NCBI GenBank assembly: GCA_902529785.1
Contig: CABZXV010000002.1
Location: forward strand, 1 to 63,906
DNA from: an uncultured Pelagibacteraceae bacterium
Lineage (GTDB): Bacteria > Pseudomonadota > Alphaproteobacteria > Pelagibacterales > Pelagibacteraceae
Direction of reading: 5' to 3'
DNA: 63,906 nucleotides
Part shown: positions 19,910 to 29,755 of the stretch, in pieces
Layout: the number at the start of each line of letters is the position of its first letter
Numbering within the stretch: the first letter of the stretch is position 1
Notes under the pieces: model-generated
Database searches by the model: none
What the model saw: only the letters and a program-made list of their open reading frames with translations
Told to the model about the DNA's origin: nothing
Translations under genes and position numbers: made by a program

Positions 19910-20830
19910 GTGAACAACCTTCTTAAATTAGATGGATTTGAAATTTCCTTTCATGAAAAATCTAAGAGGATAATAAATATAAAAATTGAGGATCAAATTA
20001 TTGATCGATTAGTGTTTCCATTTAAAAAATTTAATATTACAGCATTAGAATATAAACCATTTACAAGGTTCACTATTGCAAAAAGTTTAGATGAAACTGC
20101 ATCTAATAAATTAAGTAATTTTTTAAACGAAATTATTAAAGATAGAAATACCGGTTGTTTTATAATTGGTCCCAAAAATAAGTCTTCTAAAATAGATCAA
20201 ACATTTTTAGTTAAACTATCAACTGCAATAACTCACTTAATTGGGAATCCAAATCACGACTCAATGGCTGGAAAATACTATGCAAGGTTTCACGTTAAAC
20301 ATGAAGATAATAGCGACTCATATCTTCGTAAGGCATACATAAATATGGATTTACATACTGATGGAACATATGTACGAGAAATAACTGATTGGATATTAAT
20401 GTCAAAGCTTGAGGAGGAGAATGTAATTGGTGGAGAGACTGCTTTACTACATCTTGATGATTGGGAACATTTGTCTGATCTCTCAGATGATAAAATTGGA
20501 CAGCAAAATTTTATTTGGGGATCTCCAAAAAGTAAAAATATTGATTATAAAGTTGAACACCCTGTGTTTTCAAAAGATAGTGATGGAAAACCTATTATTT
20601 CTTACATCGATCAATTTCCTGAACCAAAAAATATGGATCAAGGACTGTTTTTACAAAGATTATCTGATGCTCTTGAGGGTAGTAAAAATAAGATAATCAC
20701 ATCTTTACCAGTTGGTAGCGCTGTTGTGGCGAATAATTATTTTTGGCTACATGGTCGAAAACCTTTTAAAGAAAATAAAAATTTATCAAGAGAATTACTA
20801 AGAATAAGAGGTTCCTTTTTTAACAATTAA
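19910..20830 (+). CDS. CsiD/GlaH-like glutarate 2-hydroxylase (2OG-Fe(II) oxygenase)
   Basis: 306 aa, GTG start; closely resembles CsiD as recalled: 'YYARFHVKHEDNSDSYLRKAYINMDLHTDGTYVREITDWILMSKLEEENVIGGETALLHLDDWEHL', 'NNYFWLHGRKPF'. Confidence 0.88.
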   Translation: MNNLLKLDGFEISFHEKSKRIINIKIEDQIIDRLVFPFKKFNITALEYKPFTRFTIAKSLDETASNKLSNFLNEIIKDRNTGCFIIGPKNKSSKIDQTFLVKLSTAITHLIGNPNHDSMAGKYYARFHVKHEDNSDSYLRKAYINMDLHTDGTYVREITDWILMSKLEEENVIGGETALLHLDDWEHLSDLSDDKIGQQNFIWGSPKSKNIDYKVEHPVFSKDSDGKPIISYIDQFPEPKNMDQGLFLQRLSDALEGSKNKIITSLPVGSAVVANNYFWLHGRKPFKENKNLSRELLRIRGSFFNN

Positions 20831-20847
20831 GTGTAGAAAATACACTA

Positions 20848-21618
20848 ATGAAACTTGGATTTATAGGAACCGGCAAAATTACTTCAGCAGTGGTGATGGG
20901 TATATGTAATTCTAAAATCAAGTATTCTAAAATTATTGTATCCGAAAGAAATAAAAAAATTTCAAAAAAATTAAAAAAAAGTTTCAAAAAAATTTATATT
21001 GCAAAAAATAATCAAGATATTGTTAATGACTGTAACTGGATTTTTCTAGCAGTAACACCTACTGTTGCTAATCAAATTATACATAAGCTAAAATTTAAGA
21101 AAAGCCAAGTAATTGTAAGTTTTATATCAACAATGAATCTTCAAAATATTAAGAAAGCTGTAAAAGTAAAAGCAAATATTTCGAGAGTAATTCCTTTACC
21201 ACCTATTTCTCTTAAAAAAGGACCAATTCCTATTTTTCCACCAAACAGGAAAGTTAAAAACTTTTTTAAACATCTTGGAACAGTTGTTGAAATTAAAAAT
21301 GAAAAATTATCTAAAAATTTTTGGTCAACATCTGGAATGATGGCACCTTTTTATGAATTATTAAGAACAATGTCTGAATGGTTAAATGAAAAGGGAATTC
21401 AAAAAGATCAAGCTCAGAGATATATAACATCTCTTTTTTTAGCTCTTTCTGAAGATGCTGTGATTAATTCAAACAGAGATTTAAAAATACTTGTCAAAGA
21501 CTCCCAAACACCAAAAGGATTAAATGAGCAAGGTGTAAATGAATTAAAAAAAGCAGGTTTCTTTAAAGCTACTAATAAGACCTTAAATAGTATTCTTAAA
21601 AGATTAAATAAAGTATAA
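20848..21618 (+). CDS. Pyrroline-5-carboxylate reductase-like NAD(P)-binding protein
   Basis: 256 aa; N-terminal 'MKLGFIGTGKITSAVVMGI'; C-terminal ProC-like dimerisation domain, divergent motifs. Confidence 0.75.
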   Translation: MKLGFIGTGKITSAVVMGICNSKIKYSKIIVSERNKKISKKLKKSFKKIYIAKNNQDIVNDCNWIFLAVTPTVANQIIHKLKFKKSQVIVSFISTMNLQNIKKAVKVKANISRVIPLPPISLKKGPIPIFPPNRKVKNFFKHLGTVVEIKNEKLSKNFWSTSGMMAPFYELLRTMSEWLNEKGIQKDQAQRYITSLFLALSEDAVINSNRDLKILVKDSQTPKGLNEQGVNELKKAGFFKATNKTLNSILKRLNKV

Positions 21619-21624
21619 TTTTAC

Positions 21625-22401
21625 ATGCAGCAAGCTTCAAACATTCTGCAAATTGATAACTTATCAAAATATTTTGGTGGTTTAGCAGCTGTATCAAATT
21701 GCTCATTAAAAATAAAAGAAGGTTCAATTACAGGAATAATTGGTCCAAATGGATCAGGTAAAACTACTCTATTTAATCTTATAGCAGGCAATCTCAAATC
21801 ATCAGATGGAAAAGTATTATTTAATAAAGAAGATATAACAAACGTTCCATCTCATGAGCTTTTTTCAAAAGGTTTACTTAGAACTTTTCAAATTGCCCAC
21901 GAGTTTTCAAATATGACTGTCCTTGAAAATTTAATGATGGTACCAGGTAATCAAACAGGTGAAATTTTAATAAATGCCCTTTTAAAACCAAATTTAATTA
22001 AAAAAGAGGAAGATATAATTAGAGCAAAAGCATACGAAGTAACTGAGTTTTTAAATCTCAAACATCTAGCAAATGAACGTGCTGGTAACTTATCTGGAGG
22101 GCAAAAAAAGTTGCTAGAACTTGGAAGAACAATGATGGTGGATGCAAAGCTTGTTTTGTTGGATGAAGTAGGAGCAGGGGTTAATAGAACATTATTAAAA
22201 GACCTAGGAACAGCAATATTAAGACTTAACAAAGAAAAAAACTATACTTTTTGTATGATTGAGCACGATATGGATTTTATAAGCAGAATGTGTGATCCAG
22301 TCATTGTAATGTCTGAAGGTTCTGTTCTTTTTGAGGGAACTTCAGATGAAGTTAAAAAAAACGAAAAAGTTATAGATAGTTATTTAGGTAGAAAGAAGTA
22401 A
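21625..22401 (+). CDS. ABC transporter ATP-binding protein (LivG-like), second system
   Basis: Walker A 'GPNGSGKTT', 'LSGGQKKLLELGRTMM', 'VLLDEVGAGVNRTLL'. Confidence 0.92.
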   Translation: MQQASNILQIDNLSKYFGGLAAVSNCSLKIKEGSITGIIGPNGSGKTTLFNLIAGNLKSSDGKVLFNKEDITNVPSHELFSKGLLRTFQIAHEFSNMTVLENLMMVPGNQTGEILINALLKPNLIKKEEDIIRAKAYEVTEFLNLKHLANERAGNLSGGQKKLLELGRTMMVDAKLVLLDEVGAGVNRTLLKDLGTAILRLNKEKNYTFCMIEHDMDFISRMCDPVIVMSEGSVLFEGTSDEVKKNEKVIDSYLGRKK

Positions 22402-23109
22402 ATGGCATTTTTTGAAGGAAATAAAATGACAGGTGGATACGGTGATGGTCCTGATATTATCAGCTCGTGCACTATTAATGTTAATAGGGGTGAGATAGTT
22501 GCGATCCTTGGACCAAATGGAGCTGGTAAATCTACAGCAATGAAGGCAATGCTTGGCCTATTAAATCTAAAATCAGGCAATATAACAATTGATGGAGAAG
22601 ATATTTCTAAACTATCTCCTCAAGAAAGAGTTAAAAAGGGAATATCATTTGTACCACAAACTAGAAATGTTTTTGCAGAACTTACTGTTAGAGAAAATTT
22701 AGAGGTTGGTGCTTTTTTAAGATCGGATAATGTAAACAATGTTATCGAGGAAATATATGATCTATTTCCAATCTTAAGAGAAAAAAAAGATCAAGTTGTT
22801 GGACAATTATCAGGAGGGCAAAGACAACAAGTAGCTTTGGGACGAGCTCTAATGATAAAACCTTCTGTTCTTATGTTAGATGAGCCTACAGCAGGAGTTT
22901 CACCAATAGTTATGGATGAATTATTCGAACACATTATTAGAGTTAAAAATACAAAAGTAGCAATCATTATGGTCGAACAAAATGCAAAACAGGCTTTAAG
23001 TATTTCTGACAGAGGATATGTGCTTGTAACTGGTGAAAATAAATTCGAGGGATCTGGCAAGGAATTATTAAATGATCCAGAAGTAAGGAGATCTTTCTTA
23101 GGAGCTTAG
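22402..23109 (+). CDS. ABC transporter ATP-binding protein (LivF-like), second system
   Basis: Walker A 'GPNGAGKST', 'LSGGQRQQVALGRALM', 'LMLDEPTAGVSP'. Confidence 0.92.
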   Translation: MAFFEGNKMTGGYGDGPDIISSCTINVNRGEIVAILGPNGAGKSTAMKAMLGLLNLKSGNITIDGEDISKLSPQERVKKGISFVPQTRNVFAELTVRENLEVGAFLRSDNVNNVIEEIYDLFPILREKKDQVVGQLSGGQRQQVALGRALMIKPSVLMLDEPTAGVSPIVMDELFEHIIRVKNTKVAIIMVEQNAKQALSISDRGYVLVTGENKFEGSGKELLNDPEVRRSFLGA

Positions 23110-23110
23110 T

Positions 23111-24121
23111 ATGGATTTAATTAATGCAGTAATAGTTTTATTGAATTATACAATTATTCCGGCTTTAACTTATGGCTCTCAATTAGCACTTGGAGCAATT
23201 TTTGTAACATTAATATATGGCATTTTAAGATTTGCTAACTTTGCAACTGGGGACATGATGTCATTTGGTACAATGTTTGCAGTGCTTTTGACTTATTACT
23301 TTCAATCAATTGGAATTAACTTTGGTTTTCTTCCCACTGCTTTGCTCACTATACCTTTTGCAATTTTTATGATGATTTTGTACATGCTGATAATTGATCA
23401 AACAGTTTTTAAATATTACAGAATTAAAAAAAGTCCACCAGTAATGCTTGCAATGGTTAGCGTTGGTGTAATGTTTGTAACACAGGCGATAATAAGAATA
23501 ATAATTGGACCTACTGATCGTAGATTCTTAGATGGTGAAAAATTTATTTTAAAAGCAACTGAGTTTAAGGAGATGACAGGTCTTGCAGAAGGATTAACAA
23601 TTAAATCTACACAAATGATAACAATTGTGGTCACTATAATTGTTGTTGCTATTATGTTTTGGTTTTTAAATAAAACTAAAACTGGAACTAGCATGAGAGC
23701 TTACTCAGATAATGAAGATTTAGCTCTTCTCTCAGGAATAGATCCAAAAAAAGTAGTTCTAATTACCTGGATTATAGCAGGAATATTAGCAACAATTGGT
23801 GGAATTCTTTATGGTTTAGATAAAAGTTATAGACCATTCGTGTATTTTAATAACATGTTACCCATTTTTGCTGCAGCGATAGTAGGTGGAATAGGAAATC
23901 CATATGGAGCATTCTTCGGTGGTTATGTTATAGCATTTGCTGAAATATTTTTGACATATGCATATAAAAGATTTTTAGTTTATATTTTGCCTGAGTCTTT
24001 AGAGCCAAATTCATTGATGCAATTATTATCAACTGATTATAAATTTGCGATTTCATTTTCTATACTAGTTATTGTTTTGATATTTAGACCATCAGGTATA
24101 TTTGAAGGAAAACGCATATGA
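23111..24121 (+). CDS. Branched-chain amino acid ABC permease (LivH-like), second system
   Basis: 336 aa; 'LALGAIFVTLIYGILRFANFATGDMMSFGTM'. Confidence 0.9.
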   Translation: MDLINAVIVLLNYTIIPALTYGSQLALGAIFVTLIYGILRFANFATGDMMSFGTMFAVLLTYYFQSIGINFGFLPTALLTIPFAIFMMILYMLIIDQTVFKYYRIKKSPPVMLAMVSVGVMFVTQAIIRIIIGPTDRRFLDGEKFILKATEFKEMTGLAEGLTIKSTQMITIVVTIIVVAIMFWFLNKTKTGTSMRAYSDNEDLALLSGIDPKKVVLITWIIAGILATIGGILYGLDKSYRPFVYFNNMLPIFAAAIVGGIGNPYGAFFGGYVIAFAEIFLTYAYKRFLVYILPESLEPNSLMQLLSTDYKFAISFSILVIVLIFRPSGIFEGKRI

Positions 24122-25488
24122 GGAATTATTTAAATATAATTATAGCGTATTCAATAATGATGTTTTTAATTATTTTAGTTGGCATCTTTCAGTCTTGGTC
24201 TATAGCATTAACAATTTTTAATTATTGTATGATTTCGGCAGTAATGACACTGGGAGCAAATATTCAATGGGGTTATGCTGGCTTAATAAACTTTGGAATC
24301 ATGGGCTATACTGCATTAGGTGGTTTGGCGGTTGTATTGGTATCTGTAGCACCTGTCCCCGAGGCTTGGAGAGTGGGTGGAGTAAATATGATGACTTGCC
24401 TAGGAATAATCATATTAATGATTTTTTCTACAAGGTATATTTTAAAAAATATTCAAAAATCTAATAAAAGAAATTATTTAATAGCTGGAATAATTATTGT
24501 TGGATTAATTCTAATAAAAATAATTGCTGGACCTGCAATTGAACAAATAGAAGCTGTTGATCCGGCAAAGACAGGATTTCTAGGAGGACTTGGGTTACCA
24601 GTTTTATTCTCATGGATAGTTGGAGGACTTTTTGCTGCTGGACTAGCTTTTATTGTAGGAAAAGTTGCTCTAGGATTAAGAGCAGATTATTTGGCTATTG
24701 CAACGTTATTGATAGCTGAAATTGTTGTTTCTATTATTAAACATGAAGATTGGTTAGCAAGAGGTGTAAAAAATGTTATTGGATTAAAAAGACCAGCGCC
24801 TTATGAAATTGACCTACAAACTTCTCCTTGGTTTATAAATTTAGTAGAAAAATTTCACTCAGCAAAATTAGATTTAGCAAATTCATTGTCGGAAAGACAA
24901 GATATTTTAAATCAGTTAGTGATTGATGCATCTTCTGTTTATGTAAAACTATGTTTTGCAGGCATGTTTTTAGTTGTAGTTATAATTTTATTAATAATTA
25001 CACAAAAAGCTCTTTACTCACCTTGGGGCAGAATGATGAGAGCAATAAGAGATAATGAAGAAGCCGCAAGTGCAATGGGCAAGAATGTTGTTAAACAACA
25101 TTTGTTTATATTTATTCTTGGATCGGCAATAGTTGGAATTGCTGGAGCTATGATGGTAACTAATGATGGCCTGTTTACCCCAGGCAGTTATAGACCAATG
25201 AGATATACATTTGTAATTTGGGTTATGGTAATTGTTGGTGGTACAGGAAATAACTTTGGAGCAATTCTAGGAGGGTTTGTTGTATGGTTTTTATGGGTAG
25301 AGGCAGCACCAATTGCTTTGTTCTTTATAAATTTATTTACAGCTCATTTACCTGAAACAAATGAAATCAAAGTTCATTTAATTAATAGTGCTCCATATTT
25401 TAGATTTTTGCTTGTTGGTATTGGACTTCTTTTGATAATGAGATTTAGACCTCAGGGAATAATTCCAGAAAAAATTGTAAAACAATAA
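24118..25488 (+). CDS. Branched-chain amino acid ABC permease (LivM-like), second system
   Basis: 456 aa; 'NIQWGYAGLINFGIMGYTALGG', 'RAIRDNEEAASAMGKNVVKQH'. Confidence 0.9.
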   Translation: MRNYLNIIIAYSIMMFLIILVGIFQSWSIALTIFNYCMISAVMTLGANIQWGYAGLINFGIMGYTALGGLAVVLVSVAPVPEAWRVGGVNMMTCLGIIILMIFSTRYILKNIQKSNKRNYLIAGIIIVGLILIKIIAGPAIEQIEAVDPAKTGFLGGLGLPVLFSWIVGGLFAAGLAFIVGKVALGLRADYLAIATLLIAEIVVSIIKHEDWLARGVKNVIGLKRPAPYEIDLQTSPWFINLVEKFHSAKLDLANSLSERQDILNQLVIDASSVYVKLCFAGMFLVVVIILLIITQKALYSPWGRMMRAIRDNEEAASAMGKNVVKQHLFIFILGSAIVGIAGAMMVTNDGLFTPGSYRPMRYTFVIWVMVIVGGTGNNFGAILGGFVVWFLWVEAAPIALFFINLFTAHLPETNEIKVHLINSAPYFRFLLVGIGLLLIMRFRPQGIIPEKIVKQ

Positions 25489-25494
25489 TTTACG

Positions 25495-26103
25495 ATGAGT
25501 TTTTTCATTTTAGGGTTCTTTACAGGACTGAGCTTAATATTAGCTATTGGAGCTCAAAATATATTTGTAATTGAGCAAGGTTTAAAAAAACAATTTATTT
25601 TTATTGTATGTGTAATTTGTACATTTTCAGATTTCCTTCTTATTTTTTTAGGAATATTCTTATTTCATTATTTTGAAAGTTTTTTTTCGCTTTCAGTTGA
25701 GTTAATTTTAAATATCCTTCTATTTTTATTTTTAGTTCATTTTATTTGGAAAAAACTTAAAATTATAAATACCAATTTTGAAATAAATCAAAAAAATGAA
25801 ACCAAAGGTCTAGGTTCTGTAATAATTAAAACTCTAGGTTTTACTTATTTAAATCCTCATGTTTATTCAGATACTGTATTTTTTTTAGGAAATTTTTCTA
25901 AAAGTTTTTTAATTAATCAAAAACTATTATTTGGATTTGGTGCAACTCTTTCCTCAATTATATTTTTTTTTACATTGGGATACTTATCTAAGTTTTTATC
26001 TAATTACTTGAATAGCAATAAAGTTTGGAAAATTATTAATATGTTAATAATTTTATTTATGTCAGCACTTAGTATTTTTGTATTAATCAATATTTTAGGA
26101 TAA
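25495..26103 (+). CDS. LysE/ArgO family amino acid exporter
   Basis: 202 aa; 'FFTGLSLILAIGAQNIFVIEQGLKKQ', 'LGFTYLNPHVYSDTVFFLG' (ArgO/LysE signatures). Confidence 0.88.
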   Translation: MSFFILGFFTGLSLILAIGAQNIFVIEQGLKKQFIFIVCVICTFSDFLLIFLGIFLFHYFESFFSLSVELILNILLFLFLVHFIWKKLKIINTNFEINQKNETKGLGSVIIKTLGFTYLNPHVYSDTVFFLGNFSKSFLINQKLLFGFGATLSSIIFFFTLGYLSKFLSNYLNSNKVWKIINMLIILFMSALSIFVLINILG

Positions 26104-26107
26104 AAAA

Positions 26108-26135
26108 AACTCCAGCGACTTTCACCGCTGGAGTT
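26108..26135. terminator. Bidirectional terminator between convergent genes
   Basis: AACTCCAGCG-actttcac-CGCTGGAGTT perfect 10-bp stem between convergent ORFs, A tract on the left. Confidence 0.8.
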
Positions 26136-26148
26136 AAATAATAAAGTA

Positions 26149-27339
26149 TTATCTTTGTTTTTTGTCTTTAAACTTACCGCCTTTGATTTCTTTCTCAATA
26201 AAGGCACCAGACGCTTCTCCAACATCTGTAAGTTCTACACTTGATGCTCCTTCATAATTTACAGCTTTTCCACTAGCTAATAAATCTAAAGCTTTTTTCA
26301 ATTCACCAGGATAAATTTTTGTTCCTGGAGCATTCGCAACTGACATAACGTTTGCTTGTACAGTTGCTCTGTCAGCTTTACCACCGGCTTGCATAGCTAA
26401 TACTATCAAAGCTGCAGCATCGTAAGATTCTGAAGTGTAAGGACCAGAAGAATCAATTCCTGCAGCGCCAGCAACATCTTTAAATATTGTAGCACCTTTA
26501 CCCATTGATCCTGGAAGTGATCCAAAAGATTTATTTAAATCATTACCAAATCTGTCTGTTAAAGAGTCACCGATCATACCATCAGATAATACAAACACAT
26601 CAAATGCACCTGAATCTAATGAACCATCGATGATACTTCCACCTGCTTGGTCTAAGTAACCTAATACAGCTAAAGCATCTCCACCAGCAGCTGCTAATGT
26701 AGCAACCTCGGCACCGTAGTCACCTTTACCTTCTTCGTGAGCAGTTACAACTGTTACATTTATCCCATGAGCTTTAACAGCCGCAACGTATACATCTGCT
26801 AAACCTTTTCCATAGTCATTATTTGTGTGAGTAACTGCAATACTTTTAACTTTTCTGTCTTTAGTAATATCTGCTAATACTTGACCACCTCTTGCATCTG
26901 ATGGAGCAGTTCTAAAGAAAAATCCATTATCTTTAAGATCAGTTAATCCTGGAGAAGTCGCAGATGGCGAAATCATAACAACACCATTTGGAACAGCAAC
27001 ATTAGTTGCAATAGCTCCAGTTACACCAGAACAGTCAGCACCCATAATTGCTACTACACCGCCAGATATTAAACCTTCAGCAGCAGCTGTTGCAGCGGCT
27101 GAGTCAACACAAGTTGAGTCTGCTCTTTCAACTGAAATTTTCTTTCCACCAAGTAGCGAACCTGAGTCAGAAGCTTCTTTAAAAGCAAGCTCAGCCGAAG
27201 CAGCCATTGCTGGAGTTAAGGACTCAATAGGACCAGTAAATCCTAAGATAATTCCCATTTTAATGCCATGTCCGTCCGAATATGCTTTTGATGCAAAGCA
27301 AGAGACAAATACAAACATCGCCAATACTAGTTTTTTCAT
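26149..27339 (-). CDS. ABC transporter substrate-binding protein (branched-chain amino acid type)
   Basis: 396 aa, signal peptide; 'IKMGIILGFTGPIESLTPAMAASAELAFKEA', 'GADCSGVTGAIATNVAVPNGVVMISPSATSPGLT'. Confidence 0.9.
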   Translation of the reverse strand: MKKLVLAMFVFVSCFASKAYSDGHGIKMGIILGFTGPIESLTPAMAASAELAFKEASDSGSLLGGKKISVERADSTCVDSAAATAAAEGLISGGVVAIMGADCSGVTGAIATNVAVPNGVVMISPSATSPGLTDLKDNGFFFRTAPSDARGGQVLADITKDRKVKSIAVTHTNNDYGKGLADVYVAAVKAHGINVTVVTAHEEGKGDYGAEVATLAAAGGDALAVLGYLDQAGGSIIDGSLDSGAFDVFVLSDGMIGDSLTDRFGNDLNKSFGSLPGSMGKGATIFKDVAGAAGIDSSGPYTSESYDAAALIVLAMQAGGKADRATVQANVMSVANAPGTKIYPGELKKALDLLASGKAVNYEGASSVELTDVGEASGAFIEKEIKGGKFKDKKQR

Positions 27340-27412
27340 ATATTCCCTCTAATTGTTAACAATTTATATAAACAAAATTAAATCTTATTAGTTTTAATTT
27401 TCAATGGGAAAA

Positions 27413-28270
27413 TTATCTCATTTTTTGGGCAAAAAACACAGAAGTTATAACAATTATTCCACCTAATATCGTGATGAATGATGGAATCTCACCAAAAATA
27501 AAAAAAGTAAGTATTAAACCAAAAACAGGAAATAGAGCATAGAAGGGCAAAACCATATCAAGAGGGTAAAATTTATATAAATAAAACATCATTAAATGTC
27601 CAAGTAAGGAAATAATTGCCCCAGCATACAAAACTGTAAACCAACTCTCTAAACTAATATTTGTTATTGTTTGAATAGCGTTACCCTCAAATACAGATGA
27701 TAATATAATTAAAATTAAAAATCCTGTAAAACTCATTATTGTATTTGTATACTTAACATCTAAATCTTTTAGATATCTTGAAAAGACTTGTGAAAGCCCA
27801 TAAAAAAAGGCCATTCCACAAATAAGTAGTGATCCTATTATTTCATCAACAACTTTTGGATCAAAAGCAAGAACGACAATTCCAAAAAACGATGTCATAA
27901 TTAGTAGCCATTTTTTGTAACTTATTTTTTCATTTAAAAATATAGAACTTAATATAATTCCAAACGGAATTGAAAGCTGAGCACCTATTGTTATTGGAGC
28001 TAGTATACTAGAGGCATTGATAGATAAATATAAAAACATATTTACTGCAACACCAAAACAGATTGAAAATCCAATTAAAGGAATAATGAATTTTTTTTTA
28101 GGAATATAAAATTTAAAGAAAGGAACTAAACAAATGAATACAACAGCCATTCTTAAAGCTCCAAAAAGAATTGGAGGAATTGAATCATTTAATCCAAGTT
28201 TTCCCGTTGGATAAGCACTTCCCAATAAAAAAACTACAAACAAAATAAGTAATGTGTGTTTTGTCGACAA
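27413..28270 (-). CDS. DMT superfamily transporter (EamA)
   Basis: 285 aa, about 10 TM, 'FLLGSAYPTGKLGL', duplicated EamA. Confidence 0.83.
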   Translation of the reverse strand: MSTKHTLLILFVVFLLGSAYPTGKLGLNDSIPPILFGALRMAVVFICLVPFFKFYIPKKKFIIPLIGFSICFGVAVNMFLYLSINASSILAPITIGAQLSIPFGIILSSIFLNEKISYKKWLLIMTSFFGIVVLAFDPKVVDEIIGSLLICGMAFFYGLSQVFSRYLKDLDVKYTNTIMSFTGFLILIILSSVFEGNAIQTITNISLESWFTVLYAGAIISLLGHLMMFYLYKFYPLDMVLPFYALFPVFGLILTFFIFGEIPSFITILGGIIVITSVFFAQKMR

Positions 28271-28273
28271 ATA

Positions 28274-29755
28274 TTATCTTATAGAGAAAGGATCTAAAGT
28301 TGGTTCATCAGAAGTGTAATACCATGTAGTTTTTACTCTAGTATAGTCTTTAATTGAGTCCATTCCCGCTTCCTTTCCATATCCACTATCTTTAATTCCA
28401 CCAAAAGGTGCTGAAGGTGAAATTAATCTATAAGTGTTAACAAATGTTATTCCAGCTCTAATTGCATTAGATACTCTTAAGCCTCTAGCAAAGTCGCTAG
28501 TATAAACTCCTGAGGATAATCCATATTGGTTATCATTCATTTTTTCTATGACTTCTTTTTCATTATCAAATTTCATGACAGACAAAACTGGCCCAAATAA
28601 TTCATTTTCAGCAGTTGGAAGGTTATGATTATCACATTCAATTATAGTTGGAGGAAAATAATACCCATCATTAGAAAAAGGATGTCTTTTACCTCCACAT
28701 TTTATTTTTCCACCTTGTTCAACTGTTTTTTTTATATTTTTTTCAATAATTTCTAGTTGCTTAAAATTACTCAAAGGACCCATTTCAGTGTCTGGATCCA
28801 TGGGAGTGCCTATTTTTATTTTTTCAGCTCTTTTTATGAGTTTATCAAGAAACTCATCATAGATTCCTTTTTGCAAATATAGCCTTGAACCTGCAATACA
28901 ACTTTGTCCACTAGCACCAAATATACCTGCAGTAATACCGTTTATAGCATTTTCTTGATGAGCATCATCAAATACTGCAACAGGACTTTTTCCACCTAAT
29001 TCTAAACTTACCTCAGATAAGTTTTCTGCAGAGTTTCTAATAATATGCCTCGCAGTTTCAGGCCCTCCTGTAAAGGCAACTTTTTCAATTAAATCATGTG
29101 TCGTTAAAGCTTTACCGCATGGATCTCCAAATCCTGTAATCACATTTACTACTCCTTTTGGAATACCAGTTTCTTCTATAAGTTTTGCAAATTCAAACAT
29201 CACCGCAGGGGCGAGCTCAGAGGATTTAATTACAACTGTATTTCCCATAGCTAGAGCTGGAGCAAGTTTTGTTGCTGTTAAAAACATTTGGGAGTTCCAT
29301 GGCACAATTGCTGCAATAACACCTATAGGCATTCTTGAGGTTATAGCTTGAATGTTTGGTTTATCTATTGGAAGAACAGTACCTTCAACTTTATCAGCCA
29401 TACCAGCATAATAGTCATAATATTCTGCGATATAGTTTGCTTGTTTATTGGTTTCTCTAAATAGCTTTCCAGTATCAATCGTTTCAATCTTGCCAAGTAA
29501 TTCTGCATTGTCTCTAAGTTTGTTTCCAATAGCTCTTAAAAATTTAGCTCTTTCTCTTGGCAATATTTTTGGCCAATCCCCTTCAAAAGCTTTCTGAGCA
29601 GCTTTAACTGCTTTATCGACATCATTGGCACTTGCTTCTGGAACAACAGCCCATGGTTTGTTATCTTCTGGGTTTAATGTTTCAAAAGTTTTTTTAGTAT
29701 CAGAATCAACCCATTCTCCTCCAATAAACATTTTATATTTTTTTAATTCAGACAT
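28274..29755 (-). CDS. NAD(P)-dependent aldehyde dehydrogenase
   Basis: 493 aa; 'VSLELGGKSPVAVFDDA', catalytic Cys region 'GASGQSCIAGSRL', 'ENELFGPVLSV'. Confidence 0.92.
   Translation of the reverse strand: MSELKKYKMFIGGEWVDSDTKKTFETLNPEDNKPWAVVPEASANDVDKAVKAAQKAFEGDWPKILPRERAKFLRAIGNKLRDNAELLGKIETIDTGKLFRETNKQANYIAEYYDYYAGMADKVEGTVLPIDKPNIQAITSRMPIGVIAAIVPWNSQMFLTATKLAPALAMGNTVVIKSSELAPAVMFEFAKLIEETGIPKGVVNVITGFGDPCGKALTTHDLIEKVAFTGGPETARHIIRNSAENLSEVSLELGGKSPVAVFDDAHQENAINGITAGIFGASGQSCIAGSRLYLQKGIYDEFLDKLIKRAEKIKIGTPMDPDTEMGPLSNFKQLEIIEKNIKKTVEQGGKIKCGGKRHPFSNDGYYFPPTIIECDNHNLPTAENELFGPVLSVMKFDNEKEVIEKMNDNQYGLSSGVYTSDFARGLRVSNAIRAGITFVNTYRLISPSAPFGGIKDSGYGKEAGMDSIKDYTRVKTTWYYTSDEPTLDPFSIR

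Noticed and set aside
13618-25488. The two LIV operons as a recent tandem duplication
   Set aside because: Permeases and ATPases of the two systems differ in length and sequence (e.g. 349 versus 456 aa LivM-like) and gene order differs; more likely separate ancient systems
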